Shown: positions 36,057 to 46,096 of the stretch, one piece after another
Layout of the letters: each line of letters opens with the position of its first letter
Position numbering within the stretch: position 1 is the first letter of the stretch
Assembly (NCBI GenBank): GCA_003250975.1
Contig: QKIY01000030.1
Coordinates: 1-64,000 of the forward strand
Direction: 5' to 3'
Length of the DNA: 64,000 nucleotides
From: Gammaproteobacteria bacterium
GTDB taxonomy: Bacteria; Pseudomonadota; Gammaproteobacteria; Eutrophobiales; Eutrophobiaceae
Notes under the pieces: generated by a model
The model's database searches: none
The model's input: only the letters and a program-made list of their open reading frames with translations
Told to the model about the DNA's origin: nothing
Made by a program: the position numbers and the translations under genes

Positions 36057-37271
36057 ATGCAGACGTTTATCGCAAAAGACCTGATCGATACTCCGGAAGG
36101 CAAGGAAGCCAACCGGATATTACGTAGTTGCGTGCATTGCGGTTTTTGTACTGCAACGTGTCCGACTTACCAGTTGCTTGGCGACGAACTGGACGGGCCC
36201 CGTGGACGTATCTACCTGATTAAAAGTCTGCTTGAGGGTAAGCAGGCAACGCGCAAGACACAGTTCCACCTTGACCGTTGTCTCACCTGTCGTGCCTGTG
36301 AAACAATCTGTCCATCCGGTGTCGAATATGGCCGTTTGCTCGATATCGGAAGACAGCAGATTGAAGCAAAGGTGCCTCGTTCATTCATGGATCGAGTTAA
36401 GCGCCTTGTAATTTTAAAGACACTGCCCTACCGTCCGCGGATCTCAGCCCTGGTGTTTTGCGGGCGGCTGCTGCGTCCCCTGATGCCAGCCAGATACAAA
36501 AAACTTTTTTCAAAACCAGACCTAGTCAAAAAGCCTCGAACTCTAAATCATGGGCGCAGGGTGATTCTCTTTCGTGGTTGTGTACAGTCCTCATTGACCC
36601 CTCAGACTAACCGGGCAACGGCCCGCTTACTGGATAAACTGGGTATTACCGTGATCGAGACGGAGAATGAGGGCTGTTGCGGGGCACTGCCACATCACTT
36701 GGGACAGCCTGCCACCCAATTTATAAAAAACAATATCGATGCCTGGTGGCCTTATATTGAAGAAGGTGTTGAGGCCATTATCAATACGGCCAGTGGTTGT
36801 GGTGTCATGTTGAAGGACTATGCTTACCTGCTGCGAAATGATCCTGCATATGCACGGAAAGCACAAAAGGTATCGGAAATGACAGGGGACATCAGCGAAT
36901 TATTCACTTCGGGAGAAACAGACAAACTGGTTGGAATGATTAATAACAGTACCTTGCGGATTGCCTTCCAGTGTCCCTGCACTCTTCAACACGGCCAGAA
37001 ACTGAAAGGCAGGACCGAGGAAATTTTAACAGGGCTGGGTTTCAAGCTATGTCATGTAAGAGACAGCGTATTGTGTTGTGGTTCTGCCGGCACCTATTCA
37101 ATATTCCAACCGGAATTATCATCAACGCTCCGGGAAAAAAAGATCAGAAATCTGCTCGCAGAAAAGCCCGATGTAATTCTGACGGCGAATATCGGGTGCC
37201 AGTTACATTTACAACAGTCAACTGAAGTGCCGGTCAAGCACTGGATTGAATTCCTCAACGATGTAATCTAG
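36057..37271 (+). CDS. glcF: Glycolate oxidase, iron-sulfur subunit GlcF
   Basis: Carries electrons from the flavin subunits to the respiratory quinone pool. The 404-residue protein has two ferredoxin-like [4Fe-4S] motifs, CVHCGFCTATCP and CLTCRACETICPSG, followed by two CCG domains (ETENEGCCGALPHH and DSVLCCGSAGTYS). The ATG at 36057 (MQTFIAKD) matches family starts. The in-frame TTG at 36048 is less likely. It is the last gene of the glycolate operon, convergent with the lipoprotein gene. Confidence 0.95.
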   Translation: MQTFIAKDLIDTPEGKEANRILRSCVHCGFCTATCPTYQLLGDELDGPRGRIYLIKSLLEGKQATRKTQFHLDRCLTCRACETICPSGVEYGRLLDIGRQQIEAKVPRSFMDRVKRLVILKTLPYRPRISALVFCGRLLRPLMPARYKKLFSKPDLVKKPRTLNHGRRVILFRGCVQSSLTPQTNRATARLLDKLGITVIETENEGCCGALPHHLGQPATQFIKNNIDAWWPYIEEGVEAIINTASGCGVMLKDYAYLLRNDPAYARKAQKVSEMTGDISELFTSGETDKLVGMINNSTLRIAFQCPCTLQHGQKLKGRTEEILTGLGFKLCHVRDSVLCCGSAGTYSIFQPELSSTLREKKIRNLLAEKPDVILTANIGCQLHLQQSTEVPVKHWIEFLNDVI

Positions 37272-37290
37272 CCTGCTTTAAAATCTTCCA

Positions 37291-37746
37291 TCAGTTCATC
37301 GCATGCCAGGTACCGTCCGTTTTCCTGCAGGCGGTTCCGTGCACGATCTCCGCCCGGCCGTCGATTACGGCTTCCGTTGTGTAGTCACGGCATGGTCCGG
37401 TGGCTGTTTCATAAGTGTGTGTAGGTGTGACATTGTATTCAATGTCAGTATCAGGATTCGTCCAGCTGGCAGTGGTACCGGTGGGTGCTGTCTCCAGCGC
37501 TTCCTGTGCCCTGTAGTGATCCAGCTCATCCATCTGTTGGCCAATTGAACCGCCAAGGTAACCACCCACCAGTGTCCCGATCGCTACAGCGGCCAGTTGT
37601 CCGGTGCCACTTCCGACATGGCTGCCGATAAATGCCCCGGTACCACCGCCGACAATCGTACCTATGTCTTGCTTCGTCGGGTTACAGGCAGCCAGCGTAA
37701 TAGCGATACCTGCAATTAATACTAATTTGTAGTGAGAATTTCTCAT
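37291..37746 (-). CDS. Glycine-zipper surface lipoprotein
   Basis: The 151-residue lipoprotein has a signal peptide ending in the lipobox LAAC (Cys about residue 21). It has a glycine-zipper region (VGGGTGAFIGSHVGSGTG, then GTLVGGYLGGSIGQQ) like the 17-kDa surface antigen/2TM family, and a C-terminal domain with two Cys (GPCRDYT and GTACRKTDG), which may form a disulfide. It is related to the RT0821/Lpp0805 surface protein family. Probably an outer-membrane lipoprotein with a structural role. Confidence 0.82.
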   Translation of the reverse strand: MRNSHYKLVLIAGIAITLAACNPTKQDIGTIVGGGTGAFIGSHVGSGTGQLAAVAIGTLVGGYLGGSIGQQMDELDHYRAQEALETAPTGTTASWTNPDTDIEYNVTPTHTYETATGPCRDYTTEAVIDGRAEIVHGTACRKTDGTWHAMN

Positions 37747-37837
37747 CTTCTCTCTCCAGTTACAGATTCAGAATATGAATATTTGATCTGGTAGAGAGTA
37801 AAATGCGCTACAAGTTCTGTATCTGGGCAAACATGGG

Positions 37838-37878
37838 AAAAAATCCCGCAGCCTTGGCAGAAAAGATATCAAAGCGGG
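37838..37878 (-). terminator. Candidate terminator downstream of the mlaA-like gene
   Basis: On the minus strand CCCGC (37878-37874) and GCGGG (37849-37845) can pair across a 24-base loop, which itself holds a small GCC/GGC pairing, and are followed by ATTTTTT. It is placed 28 bases after the stop of the last gene of the hopanoid operon. The stem is short, so the call is tentative. Confidence 0.4.
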
Positions 37879-37905
37879 TATGAATGTATTACCTGAGGGG
37901 ATAAA

Positions 37906-38658
37906 TCAGAAGTCATCCAGATAGCTTTCGTCGAAAGTATCCTCATATTGTTCCTGTGGTGGATTGCCGTCATAGATCAGGTATTGCCGACGCTGCAAAT
38001 AGGCCTCGCGGGTAAAGATGTAAGGATCAATTGCCGCTTCATCCCTTAACCTGGTGGCCTCTAACAGGTTAGCACGGGTATTAATGGTGTATAAGATAGT
38101 CAATGGCCAGGCTATAACCGCGTCGGCATAGAATAATGGGCTGAGCAGATATGTCGGTACCAGATTAGGGAGATTACGACCGGTGTTTGGTCCCAGTACC
38201 GGGACAAAGATATAAGGTCCCTGTCCCAGACCCCAGACGGCGAATGTCTGTCCCAGGTCTTCTTGGTGTTGCGGCATATCTATTGGGGTACTGACGTCGT
38301 ATAGTCCCCCGATGCCAAATGTCGAGTTATATACAAAACGCAGTACGTCCTGTGTTCCCTGGTAAAACTTGCCTTGCAAATAGGAGTTCAGGATTACATT
38401 GAGATATAACAGATTGGAAAAGAAATTCGTTATCCGTTGCCGGGCATATTCGGGTGTCACCTTTACATAACCTTCCGCCGCCGGTTTTATCAGGTATCGG
38501 TCCAAGGTGTCTGTAAAATTGTAGGAAACACGGTTTGCTGATTCAAACGGATCGGTGTTTTCAGGAGTAGTTTGATTGCCGGCACATCCAACGACAACAA
38601 AAACAATAGACAAGACCAGAAAAGACCTCGCAATGCAAAGGAAGCTTTTATTTATCAT
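37906..38658 (-). CDS. MlaA/VacJ-like outer-membrane lipoprotein
   Basis: A 250-residue lipoprotein with lipobox VVVGC after a 20-25 residue signal, then the MlaA domain: DPFESANRVSYNFTDTLDRY, and QRITNFFSNLLYLNVILNSY around residues 75-100. MlaA removes phospholipid from the outer leaflet of the outer membrane and passes it to the periplasmic MlaC. Here it is the last gene of the hpnH-hpnB-hpnM operon, next to the MlaC-like hpnM, so the pair may move hopanoids or other lipids. The ATG at 38658 has GGGG 7 bases upstream and is preferred to a TTG at 38670. Confidence 0.88.
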   Translation of the reverse strand: MINKSFLCIARSFLVLSIVFVVVGCAGNQTTPENTDPFESANRVSYNFTDTLDRYLIKPAAEGYVKVTPEYARQRITNFFSNLLYLNVILNSYLQGKFYQGTQDVLRFVYNSTFGIGGLYDVSTPIDMPQHQEDLGQTFAVWGLGQGPYIFVPVLGPNTGRNLPNLVPTYLLSPLFYADAVIAWPLTILYTINTRANLLEATRLRDEAAIDPYIFTREAYLQRRQYLIYDGNPPQEQYEDTFDESYLDDF

Positions 38659-38722
38659 TATTTTCCCCAAAGTCTCCTGCTTGAAACCGATTGGTGCTTG
38701 GTTAAAGCTATAGAAAATAGAT

Positions 38723-39331
38723 TTATTCTATTGTTTTTAAAGTATGGATTTTACTGTTCAGTTCGCTGACCAGGCCCTCATACCCCTGCTTTTCCATCAT
38801 GGTTCCGTATTCCGCACGTTTCAGGGACAGGTCATTCACACCATTGGCAATGACGCTGATTATATACCAGTTGCCCTCGTTTTCATGCAATATGTAATCA
38901 AATCTTACCGGCTCATCATTGGCCTGAAGCATTTCAGTCTTGACAACTACCCGGCCCTTATTCAAATCCTGCTGTTCCAGCGTCTTGAATTTCTGATTGG
39001 AATACTCGCTGAAACGTGAGGCATAGGTGCTTACACTGAGGTCATTAAACAGGTCGATGAATTCCTTTTGTTGTGTTTCATCCAGTGTCTTCCAGTGACG
39101 GCTGAGGATAATCCTGGCAATCGCCGGAGTATCAAACGAATTAGTAATTACCGGTGACAGGAGCTTGTATCGTGCTGAGAATTTTTCCGGGGTCTGCATA
39201 GCCTCAATCAGGGAACGATGCAGATTCTCAACGACCTGGGTGGCGCCGGTGCCTTCCTCTGAAAGACAGACAGGTGTAACTAACACGGTACAGAGTAGGA
39301 TAAAAACAGTAAATGATCCAAGTCTTATCAT
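38723..39331 (-). CDS. hpnM: HpnM, MlaC-like periplasmic lipid carrier of the hopanoid operon
   Basis: A 202-residue periplasmic protein of the Ttg2D/MlaC family, with a signal peptide ending near VCLSEE, then VVENLHRSLIEAMQTP and a FDYILHENEGNWYIISVIANGV segment (split around residue 150) typical of the family. HpnM members accompany hopanoid biosynthesis genes and are thought to shuttle hopanoids across the periplasm. The ATG at 39331 with GGGA upstream is preferred; the open frame runs further 5'. Confidence 0.85.
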   Translation of the reverse strand: MIRLGSFTVFILLCTVLVTPVCLSEEGTGATQVVENLHRSLIEAMQTPEKFSARYKLLSPVITNSFDTPAIARIILSRHWKTLDETQQKEFIDLFNDLSVSTYASRFSEYSNQKFKTLEQQDLNKGRVVVKTEMLQANDEPVRFDYILHENEGNWYIISVIANGVNDLSLKRAEYGTMMEKQGYEGLVSELNSKIHTLKTIE

Positions 39332-39415
39332 AAATATTCCCAGGTTGAATATATAAAATTTTACACATTTAACTATTGTCATGTTTTTGACTGTGAAGCC
39401 GGGCCAGGAGTTGCA

Positions 39416-40537
39416 TCATTTTGATGCGGGGGCAGAATAGTGCCTGTTTTTCCAGCGGGCACCGCTCCTGAATAGGTGATGGTAGGCGGATGACCAAGTA
39501 ATCAGCAAATAGAGAGTGCCGCTCAAAGGTAACGTCAGGGCCCAGGCCGGGTGGATAGCATAATAACGGAGTGTTGGCAGATAACAGGACATCATGATCA
39601 TCAGGGCAAGCAGCCCCGTGATGTGTGAACCGATGCAAAGATCCAGCACGGGAGATACAAAGGCTGCCAGCATCAAAACCGTACATAACAAGAGCAAGGT
39701 CCAGGAATGCCGTAACTGGGTAAAAGCGGTGCGTGCAACCATCTCCCAAATCACATCAAGCCGGTCATAGCTCCGCAGGCTGATGGCGGAGTGAGTGAGG
39801 CCTATCCATGTCTTGCCACCACAGTTCTTGATCTTCCTTGCCAGTGCACAATCGTCTATCAGGTTTCCGCGCAGGCAGGCAAAGGCCCCGAGTTGTTCCA
39901 GAAGTTGACGCTTTACCAATATCACGCCGCCGGCTGCGGCGGCGATATGCTGTGAAGGCGAATTGGATAATCTGAATGGATAGAGCAGCTTGAAGAAAAA
40001 AATAAACGCCGGCATCAGCAATTTCTCCCAGGCACCCTGCATCCGCAGGCTCGCCATCAAGGAAAGCATATCCAGGCCTTCACTCTCAAATTTTGCCAGC
40101 AGTGTATGCAATGTCCCAGGTTGCAGATAGATATCTGCATCCAGCAACAGTATCAGTTCAGTATCGACCCGCTGGCGGCCCTGTTCCAGGGCCCATAATT
40201 TACCGCTCCATCCCTCCGGGAGTGCCTCACCAGGAATGACCCTCAGGTTGGATAGGCCCTGCTCCAGGGCGATGGCGCTGGTCCGGTCCGAAGACTGGTC
40301 ATCGATCAGGAGAATTTTAAGGGAAGGGTCCTGGCCAGCCAGTCCTCGAAGGGTCTTGCCAATGACGGCCTCTTCATTGCGGGCTGGGATCAGGATAGTC
40401 AGCTGTGAAAGGTCATGTAATTCAACAGCCTGCTCGGCATCCAGGCTTTCGCGTGTACTCCACGGCCGCCAGGGTAGGAAAATTATTATGACCCAGACCA
40501 GTAATCCGGGCAGAGCCAGCAGGCTCCAGTCCATCAC
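39416..40537 (-). CDS. hpnB: HpnB, hopanoid-associated glycosyltransferase
   Basis: A 373-residue membrane-bound GT2 glycosyltransferase. It has an N-terminal helix, then LTILIPARNEEAVIGKTL, the DDQSSDRT and LLLDADIYLQPGTL metal-binding segments, and about four C-terminal transmembrane helices. HpnB is linked to glycosylation or side-chain processing of hopanoids, although its exact reaction is less certain than that of HpnH. Its start overlaps the hpnH stop by ATGA. Confidence 0.9.
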   Translation of the reverse strand: MMDWSLLALPGLLVWVIIIFLPWRPWSTRESLDAEQAVELHDLSQLTILIPARNEEAVIGKTLRGLAGQDPSLKILLIDDQSSDRTSAIALEQGLSNLRVIPGEALPEGWSGKLWALEQGRQRVDTELILLLDADIYLQPGTLHTLLAKFESEGLDMLSLMASLRMQGAWEKLLMPAFIFFFKLLYPFRLSNSPSQHIAAAAGGVILVKRQLLEQLGAFACLRGNLIDDCALARKIKNCGGKTWIGLTHSAISLRSYDRLDVIWEMVARTAFTQLRHSWTLLLLCTVLMLAAFVSPVLDLCIGSHITGLLALMIMMSCYLPTLRYYAIHPAWALTLPLSGTLYLLITWSSAYHHLFRSGARWKNRHYSAPASK

Positions 40538-41667
40538 GCAACTTGTTTGTTACTGCTGCAGGACCCGGCTGTTTTTTCCTGATTTGAGATCAGTACAGGT
40601 TTTTGCACCGCTGAATCATCGTAGAGCACCGGCAATTCAGGTGCCATTGGTCCGCTAGTGCGTGGTCCCTTGATGAAGACCTTCAACGCCTTCCAGGGAC
40701 GCCGGAAGGTGTCATCAACGGCCGTGGCCTCATATCCACAATGGACCATGCAATTAGCACATTTGGGGTTGCGTCCGGTACCGTAATTTTCCCATGCAGT
40801 ATCGTTCATCAGGCCCTTGAAGCTGGTTGCATAGCCTTCACCCACCAGGAGATAACAGGGTTTCTGCCAGCCAAAAACATTCCGGGTGGGATTGCCCCAG
40901 GGTGTACATTCATAAGTCTGGTTCCCCGCTAGGAAGTCCAGGTAAAGCCCAGACTGGTTGAAGCGCCATTTCTTTCCCCTGCCGAGCTTGAAGATATTCC
41001 GGAACAGTTGCTTGCTTTCCTTCTTCTTCAGAAACACATCCTGGCGCGGGGCACGTTCATAGCTGTATCCGGGGGATATGGTCACACCCTCTACGCCCAG
41101 TTCCATGGCCGTGTCCATGAATTCTGCAACCTCTTCGGCCGATTCGCCCTGGAACAAGGTGCAGTTGATGGTTACCCGGAAACCACGCCGACGCGCCTCC
41201 CTGATGACTTCTACGCACTTGTCAAAGACACCTTCACGGCATACTGAGGCATCATGGCGATCACGGTTGCCATCCAGATGGATGGAAAACGTCAGATAAG
41301 GCGAGGGACTATAATCATCCATGCGGCGCTCTAGTAACAGGGCGTTGGTGCACAGATAGACAAACTTTTTCTTGTAGATAAATCCTTTGACAATATCCGG
41401 CATCTCCTTGTGAATCAGGGGTTCGCCACCGGCGATAGAGACAATCGGTGCGCCGCATTCATCAATGGCCTGCATGCATTCGTCGTAGCCGAGTCGTTTA
41501 TCGAGGATATCTTCGGGATAGTCGATCTTGCCGCAGCCGGCGCAGGCCAGGTTACAGCGGAACAGGGGTTCGAGCATTAGTACGAGGGGATACTGTTTTT
41601 GACGTCTGATTTTCTTGCCAATAATATACTTGGCTACCCGGTATTGCTGAATCAGCGGGACACTCAT
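40534..41667 (-). CDS. hpnH: HpnH, adenosyl-hopane synthase (radical SAM)
   Basis: Adds the adenosyl radical to diploptene to give adenosylhopane, the first step of the extended hopanoid side chain. The 377-residue protein has the radical-SAM cluster motif CNLACAGC with cysteines at 38, 42 and 45. The N-terminus VPLIQQYRVAKYIIGKKI is typical of HpnH. The C-terminal region has conserved Cys in the CANCMVHCGYEA motif. The ribosome site GGGAGAGAG lies 8 bases upstream. It is the first gene of the hopanoid operon, divergent from dxs. Squalene-hopene cyclase is not in the window. Confidence 0.96.
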   Translation of the reverse strand: MSVPLIQQYRVAKYIIGKKIRRQKQYPLVLMLEPLFRCNLACAGCGKIDYPEDILDKRLGYDECMQAIDECGAPIVSIAGGEPLIHKEMPDIVKGFIYKKKFVYLCTNALLLERRMDDYSPSPYLTFSIHLDGNRDRHDASVCREGVFDKCVEVIREARRRGFRVTINCTLFQGESAEEVAEFMDTAMELGVEGVTISPGYSYERAPRQDVFLKKKESKQLFRNIFKLGRGKKWRFNQSGLYLDFLAGNQTYECTPWGNPTRNVFGWQKPCYLLVGEGYATSFKGLMNDTAWENYGTGRNPKCANCMVHCGYEATAVDDTFRRPWKALKVFIKGPRTSGPMAPELPVLYDDSAVQKPVLISNQEKTAGSCSSNKQVA

Positions 41668-41898
41668 TAATTCTCTCTCCCAGTATTTAATTGTTTGTTG
41701 TTACTGCCGGATTTCCTGAAAATTTCCTACAAAAAGAGTAAGATATATGATGCGCTGCAAAATGTACAGTCAACCGGCCTGAAAATGCGATGAATTTAGC
41801 CGAGATGCCAGGCCATTTGTGGGCAGCATACCCCGTAAAATAAAGACCGATTTTTTAAGGTGAAGTATTTCAATTTCTCTTATATATTCCTATAAATC
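41668..41898. other. Divergent intergenic region between hpnH and dxs
   Basis: These 231 bases hold the promoters of the hopanoid operon (minus) and dxs (plus). I see no gene. The AT-rich stretch near 41870-41895 is a possible dxs promoter region. The purine-rich GGGAGAGAG for hpnH ends at about 41680. No repeat or operator is obvious. Confidence 0.5.
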
Positions 41899-43797
41899 AT
41901 GAATTATCCAATCAAGACGCCATTACTGGATGGTATCAATTCGCCAGCCGATTTAAGAAAGTTACCGGAGTCGGACCTGGTCTCTCTGGCTTCCGAACTG
42001 CGGGAATTCCTGCTGCATTCCGTCAGTACCAGTGGCGGTCATTTTGCTGCCGGTCTGGGCACGATAGAATTGACCATTGCTCTGCATTATATCTTTAATA
42101 CGCCGGACGACCGGCTGGTTTGGGACGTGGGACACCAGGCCTATCCACACAAGATCCTGACCGGGCGCAAGGACCGCATGCATACCATCCGGCAGTGGCA
42201 GGGGCTGGCTCCCTTTCCGAAACGCGATGAAAGTGAATACGATACCTTTGGTGTAGGGCATTCCAGCACCTCTATCAGCGCTGCCCTTGGGATGGCCATT
42301 GCAGCTCAGCAAACCGGCAGTGATCGCAAGGCAGTGGCGATTATTGGGGATGGCGGCTTGACAGCCGGTATGGCCTTCGAGGCGCTGAATCATGCCGGGG
42401 ATATCGGGGCCAATCTCCTAGTCATCCTGAATGACAATAATATGTCCATCTCTCCCAACGTCGGTGCTTTGTCCAACCGCTTTGCCCAGCTGTTGTCGGG
42501 GAAGATCTATACCACTATGAAAAAGGGCAGCAAGAAGGTCCTGTCGAAGATGCCAAATGTTTGGGAACTGGCGCGCCGGGCTGAGGAACACATGAAGGGG
42601 CTGATCATGCCGGGGACCCTGTTCGAGGAATTCGGTTTTAATTATATCGGCCCCATTGATGGTCATGACTTGCCGACCCTGTTGACCACAATCAGGAATA
42701 TCAACAAGCTGGAAGGGCCGCAGTTCCTGCATATCATAACCCGCAAGGGCAAGGGCTATGCCCCGGCTGAAGAAGACCCGGTTAAGTATCATGGTGTTAC
42801 GCCGTTTGATCCCGACAAGGGGATAGTGCCTTCACCTAAAAAGGAACCCAAAAAGCCGACCTACAGTGATGTATTTGGAAGCTGGGTCTGCGATATGGCG
42901 GCCATGGACAAGCGCCTGGTTGCCATTACGCCAGCCATGCGAGAGGGTTCCGGCCTTGTACGATTTGAGCAGGAGTACCCGGATCGTTATTTCGACGTTG
43001 CCATTGCCGAGCAGCACAGTGTGACAGTTGCGGCGGGTATGGCCTGTGACGGACTTAAGCCCGTGGTTGCGATTTATTCGACTTTCCTGCAGCGTGCATA
43101 TGACCAGCTGGTTCATGATGTGGTCGTTCAGAGCCTGCCAGTCCTCTTCGCTATCGACCGGGCCGGTGCAGTTGGGGCGGACGGGCCAACCCATAATGGC
43201 AGTTATGATCTGAGTTTTATGCGTTGCCTGCCGAATATAGTGATCATGGCACCCGCTGATGAAAACGAATGCCGACAGATGCTCTATACGGGATTCCGGC
43301 TGGACCAGCCGGCCGCCGTCCGGTATCCCAGGGGAACCGGCATGGGAGTCGAAATCCAGAAAGAGATGATGACCTTACCTGTCGGCAAGGCGGTGATACG
43401 CAGGCAGGGCAAGGGGATTGCCATTCTCTCATTTGGCGCATTGTTGCAGACCGCACTGGATGTGGCGGAAGAATTGGATGCCACAGTTGTCAATATGCGT
43501 TTTGTTAAGCCACTGGATGAAGAGATGGTGCTGCAACTCGTTTCCGGTCATGACCTGCTCGTTACTTTGGAAGACAATGTGGTTCAGGGTGGGGCCGGCA
43601 GCGGTGTGAATGAATTTCTCGCGGACCGTGGTATTGTCCACCCGGTGATTAATTATGGTATGCCGGACCGGCTGTTAGCACATGGATCACGGGAGGATAT
43701 GCTGAAAGACGCGGGGCTTACCAAAGAGGGCCTGCTGGCATTTATCCAGCGTCACACAGGCAAGGGCGGGGCGAACAAGATAGTCAGCAGCATCTGA
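41899..43797 (+). CDS. dxs: 1-deoxy-D-xylulose-5-phosphate synthase
   Basis: Joins pyruvate and glyceraldehyde-3-phosphate to give DXP, the first step of the MEP isoprenoid pathway. The 632-residue protein has the thiamine-diphosphate motif [19 protein letters not shown]...N near residue 150, [18 protein letters not shown]-like [12 protein letters not shown] near residue 75, and the transketolase C-terminal half. It lies divergent from hpnH, and it makes the isoprenoid precursors that squalene and hopanoids need, so the neighbourhood is coherent. Confidence 0.97.
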   Translation: MNYPIKTPLLDGINSPADLRKLPESDLVSLASELREFLLHSVSTSGGHFAAGLGTIELTIALHYIFNTPDDRLVWDVGHQAYPHKILTGRKDRMHTIRQWQGLAPFPKRDESEYDTFGVGHSSTSISAALGMAIAAQQTGSDRKAVAIIGDGGLTAGMAFEALNHAGDIGANLLVILNDNNMSISPNVGALSNRFAQLLSGKIYTTMKKGSKKVLSKMPNVWELARRAEEHMKGLIMPGTLFEEFGFNYIGPIDGHDLPTLLTTIRNINKLEGPQFLHIITRKGKGYAPAEEDPVKYHGVTPFDPDKGIVPSPKKEPKKPTYSDVFGSWVCDMAAMDKRLVAITPAMREGSGLVRFEQEYPDRYFDVAIAEQHSVTVAAGMACDGLKPVVAIYSTFLQRAYDQLVHDVVVQSLPVLFAIDRAGAVGADGPTHNGSYDLSFMRCLPNIVIMAPADENECRQMLYTGFRLDQPAAVRYPRGTGMGVEIQKEMMTLPVGKAVIRRQGKGIAILSFGALLQTALDVAEELDATVVNMRFVKPLDEEMVLQLVSGHDLLVTLEDNVVQGGAGSGVNEFLADRGIVHPVINYGMPDRLLAHGSREDMLKDAGLTKEGLLAFIQRHTGKGGANKIVSSI

Positions 43798-43809
43798 ATC
43801 GATATTAAT

Positions 43810-43828
43810 GCCGGTGATGTATACCGGC
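43810..43828. terminator. Weak bidirectional hairpin between dxs and the phosphonate operon
   Basis: The stem GCCGGT (43810-43815) and ACCGGC (43823-43828) with a 7-base loop sits between the convergent stops of dxs and the aminotransferase gene. There is no strong T run on either side, so terminator activity is uncertain. Confidence 0.3.
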
Positions 43829-43837
43829 CTGGCCTTG

Positions 43838-44917
43838 TTACCCGACTATTTCTCCCATTTTTTTTACGAGGCGTGTCATATCATCCTCGTTGATATCCCC
43901 CATTGCCGAGATCCGGAAAATGGTCCTGGATAGGTCACCTTGACCAGCATAGATCACGTATCCTTTTGCCTTAAGGGCATCGTGCAACTGTTGATAGCTG
44001 CAACCTACCGGCAAATTGTAGGCATGTAGCACACAGGAGCAATCAGAGGACGCCAGTAGCGGTTGAATGCCGAGAGCCACGAACCCGTTACGGACGATCT
44101 GCATGCGTGAGAGGTAATCTTGTTGCCGCTGTTTACGGCCACCATTGTCATTCAATTCATCCAATGCCTCATCTAAGGCATAGAAACACTGTACCGATTG
44201 GGTAAACGGAGTGCCGCCTTTGTCCTGTTGATGCAAATACCGGTTCAGGTCAAGATACAGGGAACGTGCCGTAACAGTCTGGTCATTGAGGGCCTTGCGC
44301 CGGACAATTACGAAGGAGGTCCCGGGCACGCCGTGTAAGCACTTATTGGCCGTAGCCGCGCATGCCATAATGTTCCATTCCAGGAATGACAGGTCTTCCG
44401 CACCGAAGCTGCTGACGCCATCAAGCAAGAGCTCGACACCGTGTTTCCCGCACAACTCTCCAATCCCTGAAATCTGGTTCAGGCGTCCCGTGGTGGTTTC
44501 ATGATGGACGACGGCAAGGTGCGTGATTGATTTTTTAGTTAGTTCACGCTCAAGTGCCTCCAGGTCGATTTCGCTCCCCCAGTCTTGGTGAAGGTGTTGG
44601 TGGGAGATACGGTGAATTGCAGCGATATTTGTCATGCGTTCACCATAGATCCCGTTCTCGATAACCAACAGCCTGCCATTATCAGGTACCAGGCTTGTTA
44701 TCATGGCCTCGACAGCGGAGGTACCGGAGCCTGTCAGCAGCACTGTTGCCCATTCGTCCCGCGGCAGGTTATAGATATCCAGCAATTTGTTGCGGATATT
44801 ATCCTGCAATACGCTGAACTCTGGTTCACGATGGCACAGGTCCGGATTGAGCAGTGCCTTGCGTACCCGACTGCTCAATGTGACCGGCCCGGGGTTAAGA
44901 AGTAATTGCCTGTTCAT
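43838..44917 (-). CDS. 2-aminoethylphosphonate aminotransferase
   Basis: A PLP-dependent class V aminotransferase of 359 residues, of the PhnW family. The PLP lysine is Lys192 in ATANKCLHGVPG and the Asp that binds the pyridine nitrogen is Asp166 in LLLDGVSSFG. In the biosynthetic direction it converts phosphonoacetaldehyde to 2-aminoethylphosphonate (AEP). The surrounding PEP mutase and decarboxylase genes argue for synthesis, not the degradative use of PhnW. The start overlaps the previous stop by one base (TGATG). Confidence 0.93.
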   Translation of the reverse strand: MNRQLLLNPGPVTLSSRVRKALLNPDLCHREPEFSVLQDNIRNKLLDIYNLPRDEWATVLLTGSGTSAVEAMITSLVPDNGRLLVIENGIYGERMTNIAAIHRISHQHLHQDWGSEIDLEALERELTKKSITHLAVVHHETTTGRLNQISGIGELCGKHGVELLLDGVSSFGAEDLSFLEWNIMACAATANKCLHGVPGTSFVIVRRKALNDQTVTARSLYLDLNRYLHQQDKGGTPFTQSVQCFYALDEALDELNDNGGRKQRQQDYLSRMQIVRNGFVALGIQPLLASSDCSCVLHAYNLPVGCSYQQLHDALKAKGYVIYAGQGDLSRTIFRISAMGDINEDDMTRLVKKMGEIVG

Positions 44918-46068
44918 CAGAATGTCGTATGGATGTGTTGCATCAGCCGTCTCAGAACCTGTTCCGGTGATACATTAGGCCGTGGCAGGTCCTTCAGGGT
45001 GCCCGTGGAAATCTTTAAATGACCAAAGCGGGGCCCGTCAATATTTTCCAGGGACAACAATTCGTTTACCAGCTCCGGGTTATCACCATCATAACTTGCG
45101 GCATAACCACAGGCCGCGGCAATGTCCGCAAAACGGACATTTGCTGAAACAGTTGCCTGGGCGCCTGTGGAATCATGGGCTTCGTTGTCCAGAACAAGGT
45201 GAACAAGGTTATTGCCTGCGTAAGTCCCGATGGTGGCCAAGTTACCCATGCGCATGAGAGCGGCACCGTCCCCTTCAATAATGATCACTTTAAGATCGGG
45301 GCGTGCCAGCGCCAGGCCCAGGCCCAGCGATGAGGCGCAACCCATTGAACCCACCATGTAGATTTGATTGGGACGGTCTTGGATGGCAAACAGCTCCCGC
45401 CCGGTAAAACCGGTGGTCGCGATCAAAACCGTCCTATCCTCCGGTGCAAGTGTAATAAGCCGTTCCAGTACTTCGCTGCGTTGGCTTCTTGTCCCGTTAC
45501 GGTTAAAACTCCGCCGTGCCACCTTTCTTTCAGAGAGGTCATTAATTGGCGTCTTTTTCAGAGTATGCGGACTCACGGTCCCTTTCTCCATGATAAAGCC
45601 GTAAGGCCGTTGCTCTTTTTCCATGAAATCAATCGCCCTTGCCAGAGCGGGACTGATGGCTGCCGGTTCCTGGGGAAACGTCTCCCAGGGTACCTGCATG
45701 GTGTCCAGGAGTTCCCCGGTGATGCGGCCCATTAATTCATGTTGTGGTTCATCCTTTACGCCGGGAGCTCCGCGATGAGTTGTAATGAGGATCATGGGGA
45801 TCCGGAATACCCAGGCCAGTGAGGTCATGGGACTTACGGCATTGCCGAGGCCGGAATTCTGCATCATGACAATCGAACGCTCTCCGCCAATCGCAGCACC
45901 GGCCGCAGTTGCCAGGGCATCTCCTTCGTTGGCAGAGGAGACATAGTCGAGCGAATCATCATTAATCACATAATTAATAAATGGAGTCAGGAAAGAGCAG
46001 GGGACACCCGTGTAGCGCTTGAAGCCTTTTGCCCTGGCAGCTTCAACAAATTCCCTGGCCTCGATCAT
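44917..46068 (-). CDS. aepY: Phosphonopyruvate decarboxylase
   Basis: A thiamine-diphosphate enzyme of 383 residues that decarboxylates phosphonopyruvate to phosphonoacetaldehyde, the step that pulls the unfavourable PEP mutase reaction forward. It has the catalytic Glu in SSANEGDALATAAG (about residue 48), and the cofactor-binding region EGDGAALMRMGNLATIG with LDNEAHDSTGAQ. It is coupled to the aminotransferase by a one-base overlap and lies 28 bases after the PEP mutase gene. Confidence 0.94.
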   Translation of the reverse strand: MIEAREFVEAARAKGFKRYTGVPCSFLTPFINYVINDDSLDYVSSANEGDALATAAGAAIGGERSIVMMQNSGLGNAVSPMTSLAWVFRIPMILITTHRGAPGVKDEPQHELMGRITGELLDTMQVPWETFPQEPAAISPALARAIDFMEKEQRPYGFIMEKGTVSPHTLKKTPINDLSERKVARRSFNRNGTRSQRSEVLERLITLAPEDRTVLIATTGFTGRELFAIQDRPNQIYMVGSMGCASSLGLGLALARPDLKVIIIEGDGAALMRMGNLATIGTYAGNNLVHLVLDNEAHDSTGAQATVSANVRFADIAAACGYAASYDGDNPELVNELLSLENIDGPRFGHLKISTGTLKDLPRPNVSPEQVLRRLMQHIHTTF

Positions 46069-46096
46069 GGCAACGGTATCCCTTCAAGATTCCTGC

